Shown one piece after another: positions 55,226 through 64,000 of a stretch of 64,000 nt of DNA. A model generated the notes under the pieces. It had not been told where the DNA came from. It saw only the letters and a list, made by a program, of their open reading frames with translations, and made no database searches. Numbering within the stretch: position 1 is the stretch's first letter; each line of letters opens with the position of its first letter. A program made the position numbers and the translations under genes. The DNA is from Auriscalpium vulgare (taxonomy: Eukaryota > Basidiomycota > Agaricomycetes > Russulales > Auriscalpiaceae), in contig JAHBBC010000028.1 of NCBI GenBank assembly GCA_019915015.1, positions 434,001-498,000 on the forward strand. Direction: 5' to 3'.

Positions 55226-58200
55226 ATACCGTTATAAAAGGGGAGAGTATACCGTACACGTCTGCGGCATGGGCAGGAGAGGGGAGGAGTAGGACTTGTA
55301 GCAGATTCATTTACATATACATCAGCAAAACCGTCGAAATGTCACACCCGGTCACAGCGGATTTCAGCGGCTGTAATTTGCGCGGCGGATTATAACCCTT
55401 TATAATGCTATTCTAATGTACCTGGGCTTTTACAAACGTATTATAATGTACCCGAGGCTTTCAGGAAGGTATTAAAATGTACAGTGATGCAAGTAGCTAC
55501 GAAATAATCCAAGTGCGCGCGTCGCGCCCTACAGAGGCGCGAACCCGGCCATGTCGAGCATCTGCTCGTCAAGGGCGAGCCCCTGGGACGACTCCTCCTC
55601 GCTGCCCCGGTCTCCCTCGTCGTCCTCGCCGCGCTTCCGGTCGTCCTCGTCCTGCTCGCCTTCGCTGTCGTCCGACATGTAGTCCTCGATGGCCTGACCA
55701 TGCTTGGCATCGGCCTCTAGCGCCCAAGTCTTGCCCACTTCGTCCGTCAACTTGACGAGCCCCTTGGCGCTCGGCGAGACGAACACGATAACGGGGTCCG
55801 GGGCCCGTGCGGCGGCGTGCGCTGCCCACGCCCGTGCACACGGCCGAGCTGTGATCCAAATGACCAATGTCGTTCTCGCGCCCGCGCTCGTTCTCGCACA
55901 CGTCACTGTCGAGCGCGGCCAGCAGGAGCCTGCCACAGAACCGCACAGCCTGCCTGTGCCAGCGCACCGCTGCAAACTCTTGTTGATGAAGAAGGCCGCG
56001 GAGGGGAAGCTGCTCGTGCAGGACATGAAGCTCCGGTCCGACGATCTTCACCGTACGCATCTTCAGTGGGCTGTTTAAGTACGTCATTTTGGTAATCGTA
56101 GGCGACGATCAGGCGTACTGGTCGCGACTCGACGGTTGTCGTCGGGTTCCGGGTTCTAGGAACACAACAATCAGCACATCCAGCAGACCGCCTACGTAGC
56201 CTTACCCGCCCCCAATCTAGTTACAAAAGTCAACATTCGCGCTAACAGGGCTTGGACTTCCCGTCATTGTCAGTCCAATGCTGACGAGACGTAGATGGTG
56301 TCGCCGACGCATCGCCCAAACAGCGTGTGCTTCCCATACGGCTACTCTGCGCGGTTTGAAGCAGAAAGCATCAGCACACAGCGCGCACACGACACCCACC
56401 CAGCGATGACGACAAGCCAGCGGTGCGTGTAGCGTAGGCGCGGGTTCGCCCTTGTCCTCGAACAGCTCTGCGCGCACCAGCCTGCGACGGTGACGGTCAC
56501 ATTGGAACCAGCCTGGCTGCGCTGTGCTGCACAGAGCAACTTGCTGCCGCGCCTGGCGCCAGTGCGGTTGTGCGTCTGCAGGAAAAATTCGGGCATCGCA
56601 GTGTACTGCGTTGAGCCTGTGCGCGTGCGTGGGCCGGCGCAGGCAGCAGGCGACGTCCCGGACGACGTAGATAGCCTGCGGGCACGAAGTCAGCTTGCTG
56701 ACTGCACGCGTGCGTATGCGAGGTGCTCACCCTTCGTGGCGAACACGATGAAGTTCCCGCATGCGTTGGGCGTTTCATGCGAGGGGTTGGTGAGGGACGA
56801 GAGGTTGCGGATCTACACAGCTCAATCGTGATGTCGCCGACGGTGATGTCTAGAAGAACACACGCACTTAGTCAGTCCAGCACACATAAATTGACTAATA
56901 AAGCGAAGCCAGACGCACCGCGCAGAAAAGGAACCCCGAGCAGCGACAGTATCAGTCCGTTGCGCCTGATTGAATACAGCGCCGCGTCCGCTGTGCGCAT
57001 CACCCCACCCACCTACCTGCAGACGAACACGGGTCGCATTGAGCTCAAAGCTTGCTTGAATCCCGTCGCCGTTCGTTGTCCTGTCCACGCACAGTTATCG
57101 CATCTGGCTCGACAACCGATACTCCGATAGCCACCACACGCACCTCAACAAACTGCGCAAACGCGCGTACGAGAGAAGCGGGCTAAATGACACGCTGCTT
57201 TGAAGAAGATGTCCGCAATGCTCTCGACCACCACGTAAGACTTCTGCCGCCGCTTGCTGAGGGTGTCCCGCAGACGTGTGTTGACCACGATGATGTCCTG
57301 CATGTTCCAGAACACTTGCTCCACCAGTCAGCTCGCCGCGACTTGGGGATGATTTCTGGATTCTTCAGCGGGTTGAAGCAGACCTGTGAAAGGTAGTTCA
57401 AAACCCCACGTGAGACGACGCCGAGCGCAAGCGGTCGTGGACGCTGCGATCGCATCGGAATGACTGATCGCCAGGCTTGGTGCAGGAGGACTCTGAGGAC
57501 CGTGCGGACCCCTCAATGAGGGACTGCGGTGACATTCACACGCGCGGCGTGGTTCATGATCCCGATGTGGAGCTGGAGGGCGTGCGGGCGCCGCAGCCAG
57601 GAGTTGGGGGGCTGTGACGGTCTGGAAACAGCAGGGCTCCTGGATGCAAAGACGTGGGCATGGAAGCCAAGGGAAACAGTCACTTTGTGGTGTTGCAGCG
57701 CGGTCTGTTCGGCACCCACAAAATGAGCTCATTGTTGGATTCAGAGAATGTAGAAGACTCACCAATTCCACCACAGCGTCTGTCCATTCCGTCTTCGCTG
57801 CGCTCAAGACGCTCGATGCGGCTGTTGCACCCATCATAGACGTGAGCATGGCGGTGCCGAGTTGAGTTAGATGCGCGCATGGCGCACGGACGACTGCGGA
57901 GCTGCAATCTATTAGAACGCGGCGTGGGCGGTGGGACCGCGCTCTCGATGCGCATAGAACGGCTGTGTGCCTGCGCACTGCACTAGCCGAACAACGCACT
58001 TTGCTTCGGGTCTCTTCTGGACACCCCAACCGAGCGGTAGTGAGGGCATCGTAGGCGGGGTTGAACGTGCCGCTCGTCTCCCCATGGTCAACGCTCTGGC
58101 CAGACGTTCTGGCCTTAGACCACGAGCGGTGGGGCGACAGAGGCACGCGCGGAGGCGGATGGCACGACGAGCACCGCGGATGCCTGAGAAGTGTGAGCTG

Positions 58201-58960
58201 GCACAAATTTCAGCAGATCGCCGAGGAAGTGCAGCGCGCGCTGCAGACGCACCTCGTCATGTTGAGCCTGGGTAGCTTAAGCGCGAGGCCACACCCTCAC
58301 TAACTCGCCCGTGAATGGCGCCTCGGTCTCTGGCGGTTCCTTCTGCGCCGCCTCCTGCTAACTCGCGCTGCACGCGGACGACGTTATGCAGAAAAAGACC
58401 GACGCGCCGTCTGTACGGTAGCGTAGAGGCGCGAGGGTATGACGGGGGAGATGCTGCGTACGCGTGACAGCGCCACCGCCACGAAATTTGGCTGGTCCGA
58501 TGAAGTGCTATAGTACACAGACATCAACAGAGTATTGGAACACGGATTTAAAACCTTGAACACACCTCATTAATGCTGTGCCCGGTCGACTACGCGCCTT
58601 GCCGCCTCTTGCCGCGCGTTCTCGTCAACCTTTGCCACCCACCGCTCTCCTTCCTGAATTGTTTCGACTGGGTCTGTTGGGCATTGCTGCGCGAGGGAGA
58701 AGGCCATCAGAGGGCCTAACAGTGCGGGTTGCTACCCAGTACCATCGAGTGTGCGTCAGGAGAGCTCAGAGGAAGTTGTAGGAAGCGAAAATTGCAGCGA
58801 GACAGAAGCGAGAAGCGGAGAGACCTTCAGTAAAATTGGCAACAGCAGCATGTTTGGTGGGCATGTGGGACTTTGGGTGGAGGCACGGTGTGGCAGGCTG
58901 TACAGGATGCGGAGGCCTGACTCTGACGCGTCGCGTCGCGCTTTCAAAGTCCGCTCCTCG
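55226..58960. other. Relic-rich region without an intact gene
   Basis: About 3.7 kb of moderately GC-rich DNA with broken coding fragments on the minus strand: an acidic C-terminal-like piece (KGLVKLTDEVGKTWALEADA, then DSEGEQDEDDRKRGEDDEGD; 55529-55790), an unassigned piece (RNLSSLTNPSHETPNACGNF near 56770), and a RhoGEF fragment (56980-57400). Frames break every 50-150 bp. 55380-55480 holds three TTATAATGTACC-like words (see findings). Confidence 0.5.
56980..57400 (-). pseudogene. RhoGEF (DH domain) gene relic, ROM2/TUS1-like
   Basis: Translation across frames gives NPLKNPEIIPKSRRAD, VEQVFWNMQDIIVVNTRLRD, KSYVVVESIADIFF, AFAQFVE before a GT donor, then ERRRDSSKL and ELNAT. This follows the DH domain of fungal Rho1 exchange factors, but with at least three frame changes (RRADW to VEQ; SSKL to ELNA; loss of the segment between IADIFF and AFAQFVE). 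The PH and CNH domains are not recognisable. Confidence 0.6.
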
Positions 58961-59600
58961 CCGGTATATAAGTATAGGACCGTGGAGCACATTTGCTCTC
59001 TCGATGCTCTTTCCCTCCCTCCTCTTCCTGCCCGCCTCCCCGTCTCTTCCCTTGACGCATCCCTGGCTGCCGTTAGGCCTCTTGTCGATCGCATAATCCT
59101 GTCGGTAAGTGCCACTGCGCTAACCTCGCGTGCCGGCTAACAATGATCCAAGGTTCTTTCCGTCATTCCTTCGAAGAGCCGGACTCTAGGTAAGCGCATA
59201 TATGCCGTGCGTTTCAGACGTTGACGGCTGCTGCCAGTGCAGTATCCCTTCGAAGAGCCGGACTTTAGGTAAGTGCATATGCTTATATGCGCCGTCATTC
59301 AGATGCTGACGGCGGCTACCAGTCCAGTATCTCGACTTGTGGTTGCTGGACCCCGGTCGGCTCCCTAGGTATGTCACATACCCTTCTTGGCTTTCCTCGC
59401 TGACAGCACATCTGCAGTATCACATTGTCCACGACTGCAACGAGCTCATAAGGTACGCTCGCCGCTTGCGACTCTTCATTCTAGTAGCCTGATATCCTAT
59501 TCAGTGCCTCGACAGTCGTCGACTCCTCCCACCCATCCTCGGCAAGTTTTTGCGTGCATATATGCACTGATTTCACCCCTGTAATGTAACTCGTACTGAT
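58961..59600 (+). other. TATA box followed by tandemly repeated exon-intron-like units
   Basis: TATATAAGTATA at 58965 is followed by pyrimidine-rich sequence and a series of GT-AG-like segments. Around 59171 and 59250 a 79-bp unit is repeated: TCGAAGAGCCGGACTYTAG, GGTAAGYGCATAT, then GACGGCKGCTRCCAG and a CAG before TATC. Further splice-like pairs occur at 59366-59419 and about 59453-59491. No reading frame stays open through all combinations, so a non-coding spliced RNA or a decayed gene is more likely than a protein. Confidence 0.35.
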
Positions 59601-59975
59601 AGCGGGCCTATTTCTCCTTGCCCGTAATGTCATATTTTCTGCATTATCGCGCACGTCCGCCGTTTCATTATAATCGGCTGTAATTATTGTACTGCTGGTG
59701 AACGGCGCCCTCAATATGATATTATCATGATTGTCCTCACTCGCGTGAAAATGTATTATAATTTTGACTGGATCCCTGTGATATAAGCGCAGCATTATGA
59801 ACAGGGCGTCGTTTCACAACCATGGCGGCCGAATCATAACCAGGGCGGCCGAATCACAACCAGAAGAGCATTGTTGGTATCGGCTATAATGCCCCCTACC
59901 GGATTCCAGCGCATTACAGCGAAAGGTCGGATTATAGCCATTATAATCGATTATAATGCTACATAAAAATATTTC
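59600..59975. repeat. TTATAAT-rich sequence
   Basis: Many TTATAAT/ATTATAA words, duplicated AACCAKGGCGGCCGAATCA (about 59818-59860), and GATTATAGCCATTATAATCG. The same words occur at 55380-55480 and near 61409, around the BTB genes. Confidence 0.5.
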
Positions 59976-60293
59976 GATTCTGCTGATGACTACAAGGTCC
60001 AAATTGTGAAAAAGGGCGCCTACATAATTATTGACCCTTGCCGCAAGACCTCTACAAGGCTCTCTTGTGTGAACTCGATTTTCGTAAGAGATCTCGAGGC
60101 AAGTCGATGTCCTCGATTTCCTTTCAAACTTCGTGTCCCCGTTTTGACACTCTTGATGATGACAGGCGCCAGCAGTGCCCACGGCGGTGACAGTCACTCC
60201 TGGCAGCCTTGTTCTTCGCACTTCCGTGCAGATACCTACCCCAAACCCCTTCATACCCAAGACTCCTTCCATACCTTCCGAGAACATTGATAC

Positions 60294-61318
60294 ATGGACA
60301 ACCGCAACACTCCAGTCGCGGCCGCACCGTTCGACGACCCTCACACCGACATCATCCTGCAATCCTCCGATGGCACCCTCTTCCACGTCCACAAAGTCAT
60401 CCTCTCCCTCGCATCTCCCGTGTTCTCCGACATGCTCCGCCTAGCTCAACCTGGCGCCGCCACCCTCGAAGGTATCCCGTTGGTGCCAGTCTCTGAAAAT
60501 GCGCGGGCGCTCGACCTCATGCTGCGCTGGTGCTACCCCGTCGCTTCACCGCCCCTCGCCGAGCTGGAAGACATCCGTCTCCTCCTAGAGGTCACGCGCA
60601 AATACAGCATCGAAGTGCCCGCCGATGCCATCGTGCAGGCGTTGCTGCGTCGGGTGCCTGAAGACCCGCTGGGCGTGTTCTGCGTCGCGGTTCTGTACGG
60701 CCTCCAGGATGTTGCAGCCGTGGCCGCCCGCGCGACGCTCCAGCACGCATTCACGGACGTCGACTCACCTCTGTTCCCACTTTTGCCGATCGAAGCGTAC
60801 CGGAAGCTCATGCGCTACCATTCTGCATGCGGAGAGGCTGCCTACCAAACAACATCCTTCGACCACGGCGTAGTTGACTGGATGCAAAGGGCTCCGCCTC
60901 TCGTGGAAATGAACTATCTTGACTACGCCAAGGACACGTCGGTTTGTCGACACGAAGGTTTCTATTGCAATCCCGACAACAGCAATATGATGAAAGTAGC
61001 AGAATGGCAGGATACGCATGACGCTTTGTGCGCACCGCTCTATCTGTCAGAATTTTTATCCAGGGCGGGGCACGAACTTCGAGTGCGCCCAGTGGGTGTC
61101 ACGGTCAGCGGTCTGGACGTCGACCGTGTTAACGACGATTGCATTTGCGGGCGAGACAGTGACAAGAATGTGGAGGAATACTTCAAGGAACGTCTGGCAG
61201 CTGCTGTAGATGAACGTGTATCTCGAGTAGGTCGTCCATTGAAGTCGGCGAGTCCTTTTTTTTCATTGCTGACTCGGATGCGTCTGCGCAGGTTATTGTT
61301 CCGGAATTCTGTGTCTGA
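60294..61318 (+). CDS. BTB/POZ domain protein, family member 3
   Basis: Two exons, 60294-61226 and micro-exon 61292-61318, 318-319 residues. ATG at 60294 (MDNRNTPVAAAPFDDPHTDI). BTB: ILQSSDGTLFHVHKVILSLA, SPVFSDMLRLAQPGAATLEG, then LDLMLRWCYPVASPPLAELE and DIRLLLEVTRKYSIEVPADA. Second half: DPLGVFCVAVLYGLQD and PIEAYRKLMRYHSACGE. Cys sites are CRHEGFYCNP and CICGRDSDKN. The last exon supplies VIVPEFCV; the read-through version of the frame is 82 bases longer and lacks family support. A near-tandem duplicate of the next gene, with very similar BTB halves and diverged C-terminal halves. Confidence 0.88.
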
Positions 61319-61772
61319 GCGGCGCAGCCCAATATTGGCGGACGGGCACCTGCCATGTGTCCGTGATGCGAAATATGACAGCCCAAGCATGGGCCTATGA
61401 GGATAATGAGTTATAATGCGCGCAGATGTACAGTGATTTTGGCGCAGAAGATAGTCTACTAGTTTTTCACTGAGGAACCGGCGCCTAATACGACACGTGC
61501 TCGCAAAAGTTCGCTGGCGTTGCCGCCGTCATCCTTTTCAAGCCATCTACATTATCCCTCCGCCTAGGTACTGGCATTGCCTCGGCTCTTGTAGACGGTA
61601 AGTTTGTGTCTATGGCGTGTTCGAAATGGTGAGGTGTGATCAAAGACTCAGTGGTGGTTGACAGGGTAGGGGCTCGGACGCCCAGTTGCTCCGACAGTCC
61701 TTCTGCGGCCGATACCCAGCAACACCGTCCAAGCCATCCGAGGAGCCCCAAACAACCTTTCAGGCCGAAGTC
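61319..61772. other. Intergenic stretch between BTB genes 3 and 4
   Basis: About 450 bp. It contains a GAGTTATAATGCGC word (61409) related to the TTATAAT-rich DNA. No gene. Confidence 0.4.
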
Positions 61773-62792
61773 ATGCCTGTAGACATTGTTCATCCCGCAG
61801 TCGCGCCCGCACCGTTCGACGATCCTCACTCCGACATCTTCCTGCAGTCCTCTGACGGCACCGTCTTCCATGTCCACAAAGTCATCCTCTCCCTCGCCTC
61901 CCCCGTGTTCTCCGACATGCTCCGCCTAGCACAACCCGGCACTCTCACCAACGATGGCATACCCATCGTGGCTGTCTCCGAAAATGCACGCGCGCTCGAC
62001 CTCATGCTGCGCTGGTGCTACCCCGTCGCTTCACCGCCCCTGGCCGAGCTGGAAGACATTCGTCTCCTACTGGAAACCACGCGCAAGTACAGCATCGAAG
62101 TACCCAATGGTGCAGTGGTCCATGCGCTGAAGGATCATGTCGATCGGGACCCTTTGGGCGTGTTCTGCATCTCAGTGCTATATAGCCTCGAAGACATGGC
62201 GAAAGCGGCGGCACGGGAGACGTTGACTCACCCATTTGGCACCCTCGACTCAACATTGTTCCCTTATCTGCCTATCGAGGCTTATCGAAAGCTCTTGCGC
62301 TACCACACTTCGTGCGGAGACGCCGCTTGCGTGGCGACATACCTCGACAGCATATACGAACACTGGTGGGAATATCCCCCACGACTGGTAGATTACAAAG
62401 AGATCCCAGATTTGGAACAGCTCTCTACCGTTTGCACGCACCTCGCTTACTATTGCGATCCTCATTCTGGTTCAGTATCGAAGATTACGCGCTGGGAGGG
62501 AGAGAAGGCCTATCTGGCCCCGCTGTATCTAACGGAATACCTATCAAGACTCAGGTCCGCGCTCCGGGCGCGCCCTGCGGCTGTTACGGTCCAGGAAACC
62601 TGCGTCGACGAGGGCGGAGACATGGATTGCTCTCTCTGTGGGCGGGATGGAGACAACGACTTGGACGACTATATAAAGGGCCGTCTGCAAGATAAAGTAA
62701 AGATGCATGTTTCGGTGGTACGTGCTCTCCAGAGTCGCGAGCTGCTATCTCTGAGTCTTTCGCAGGTCCCCGTCCCGGACTTCTGCGTTTGA
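61773..62792 (+). CDS. BTB/POZ domain protein, family member 4
   Basis: Two exons, 61773-62717 and micro-exon 62766-62792, about 323 residues. ATG at 61773 (MPVDIVHPAVAPAPFDDPHS). BTB: FLQSSDGTVFHVHKVILSLA, SPVFSDMLRLAQPGTLTNDG, LDLMLRWCYPVASPPLAELE, LLLETTRKYSIEVPNGAVVH. Second half: DPLGVFCISVLYSLED and PIEAYRKLLRYHTSCGDAAC. Cys sites are CTHLAYYCDP and CSLCGRDGDND. The last exon gives VPVPDFCV. The 5' halves of this gene and of family member 3 are almost identical at the DNA level (for example the stretch GTCATCCTCTCCCTCGC), showing a recent duplication or gene conversion limited to the BTB half. Confidence 0.88.
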   Translation: MPVDIVHPAVAPAPFDDPHSDIFLQSSDGTVFHVHKVILSLASPVFSDMLRLAQPGTLTNDGIPIVAVSENARALDLMLRWCYPVASPPLAELEDIRLLLETTRKYSIEVPNGAVVHALKDHVDRDPLGVFCISVLYSLEDMAKAAARETLTHPFGTLDSTLFPYLPIEAYRKLLRYHTSCGDAACVATYLDSIYEHWWEYPPRLVDYKEIPDLEQLSTVCTHLAYYCDPHSGSVSKITRWEGEKAYLAPLYLTEYLSRLRSALRARPAAVTVQETCVDEGGDMDCSLCGRDGDNDLDDYIKGRLQDKVKMHVSVVRALQSRELLSLSLSQVPVPDFCV

Positions 62793-63309
62793 TTGCCGCC
62801 CAAGCAATCCTTCAATCATCCCACTTACTTTTGCATGATCGCGCTTCATTGTATGTACTACGAGCCGGGTGCGATCCGTGGCGCGTGTTCCCCAATAAGA
62901 CGCGTCATTTCTCTTCTCTGTCGGGTTTGTACAAGGTTTATACGTCCGAAACACAGATGGCCGGCGATTCAATCGAAGAACACATTGCCAACCAGTCCAA
63001 GTTCATCTATGTAGGTATCGACATATGGCTGTTCATATTAGCTGTTGCATTTTGATGATACCACTTGTGCGTCTATGGTCCGAGGACATCCCGGAATCCA
63101 GCGAGCAGACGGAATGAAGGCGGAACATTTTTTTTGACATAACGCCCTTCCTCTTCCCGTCCTCGATAAGATGACAGTCGACAAGACGCTCATACCCTTC
63201 GTAATGGAATCGCTATATATTCGGACTGCGTCGACTTCCCACAAAGACACTCTGCCGCTCCCGACGCCCCTGCCCGCAGATCCGCTCCCTCTCTCTTTCC
63301 CTCTTCGAG
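62793..63309. other. Intergenic and promoter region of the right-edge gene
   Basis: About 500 bp; TATATAT at 63214-63220 lies about 95 bp before the ATG at 63310. Nothing else recognised. Confidence 0.4.
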
Positions 63310-64000
63310 ATGTCGACTGGCGTTGATCGGAGCCGCCTTTTGGGTATGTTCCTTATTTCTGTGGTCAGTCTACCGCTCATAAGCCCATCAGATCGTTATG
63401 TAGTCTCAGCTACGCGGAGCTTAGATGAAGTAGATTCATTCATTTCGAGATCCGTGGGCGGTAGGCACATTTAACACTGAGGAAGATGAACTCATTCCCG
63501 ATTGTTTGCTAGGAAAGCCCAGAGACTTGGCACGCAAGATCCTCACTGCGTCGAATAGCATCATGCCCATGATCGAAAATATCGCGAGCTTACATCCGAT
63601 ATCGGCAGTGAGTGGCCTTCTCTCCCGCCTTGACCTCTCGCTGACCAGTAGTATGAGACAGATGGTAGTCTCCATGTTCAAGGTCTCAGTCTGTCTGGTG
63701 GTGTTGTATGTCCGCATCTTGACGAGTCGCCTAGGCCATCACACGGCTTGAATGCGAACGCCGAGATAACGATGACCGCATTGCAGTCACGCATCACACG
63801 ATGGTACGTCTACGTGTTTGGTCCGTGAGGATGTACACTTTGATAATGCTATGCAGGCACTCTCGGTTTCATCACTCAAATTGTTGTCTCACGTCGTCAA
63901 ATCCGATCCGATCTTGGAACGACTGCAGTCGCCTCTGAGAGAGCTTCAGAACCTCATGAAGGAATTTGGTGAGGGTTCAACGTCTGAGTAAACGCCGAAG
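63310..64000 (+). CDS. Helical N-terminal domain of a STAND-type protein, cut by window edge
   Basis: Exons: 63310-63343, about 63425-63461, about 63512-63681, about 63733-63803 and from about 63857. Translation: MSTGVDRSRLLDEVDSFISR, GKPRDLARKILTASNSIMPM, IENIASLHPISAVSGLLSRL, MRQMVVSMFKAITRLECERR, DNDDRIAVTHHTMALSVSSL, then LERLQSPLRELQNLMKEFG. The pattern HP-x-I-x-x-V, then a long helix with L-x-x-x-R-R-D-N-D-x-R-I, matches the amphipathic N-terminal domain that precedes NACHT/WD40 or TPR modules in mushroom STAND proteins. An in-frame TAA occurs at 63989-63991, but a GTGAGG donor at 63969 right after KEFG suggests splicing onward beyond the window. The full architecture cannot be seen. 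Confidence 0.55.

Overview
The window looks like nuclear DNA of a mushroom-forming basidiomycete (Agaricomycete). Genes are split by many 45-60 bp GT-AG introns, GC content is mostly high, and the gene set fits: CYP with N-terminal anchor, expanded BTB proteins, alpha-kinase, TET/JBP-like dioxygenase, STAND-type helical N-terminus. All calls come from reading the sequence and conceptual translations; no database search was possible. Splice junctions given are those where frame and GT-AG agree.

Layout. 0-10 kb is mostly housekeeping: the 5' half of the acetolactate synthase regulatory subunit ILV6 (-), the Golgi tether subunit COG5 (+), a cytochrome P450 (+), a conserved fungal protein of unknown function (+), and the first of four BTB genes (+). 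11-20 kb is accessory DNA: AGCTTG-rich repeats, a 2.6 kb element with 21-nt perfect terminal inverted repeats packed with ATGCAT-centred iterons, palindromes and tRNA-like modules, a BTB relic, and a frameshifted MPE1/RBBP6-like gene lying between ~70 bp inverted repeats. About 19.9-31.7 kb is bracketed by ~260-275 bp imperfect inverted repeats. It holds an alpha-kinase gene, a GC-rich minisatellite block, and a convergent pair: a TET/JBP-like 2OG-Fe(II) dioxygenase (+) and a DDE integrase (-).

32-52 kb is a dense conserved block: MFS sugar transporter (-), small zinc-motif protein (-), APQ12-like membrane protein (+), tandem mitochondrial pyruvate carrier genes (-), Gly/Tyr/His-rich protein (-), palmitoyl-protein thioesterase (-) head-to-head with a DCAF7/HAN11 WD40 protein (+), and a CNT nucleoside transporter (+). 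51-64 kb carries a paralogue (-) of the 7.9 kb gene, three further BTB genes (+), gene relics including a RhoGEF fragment, TTATAAT-rich DNA, and at the right edge the start of a STAND-type helical-domain gene.

Most interesting: the dioxygenase-integrase pair inside an inverted-repeat-bounded island; the ATGCAT iteron/palindrome element; the MPE1-like pseudogene between inverted repeats; and the shared terminal micro-exon of the BTB family. Several single-base frameshifts (ILV6, MPE1-like) could be real decay or assembly error.
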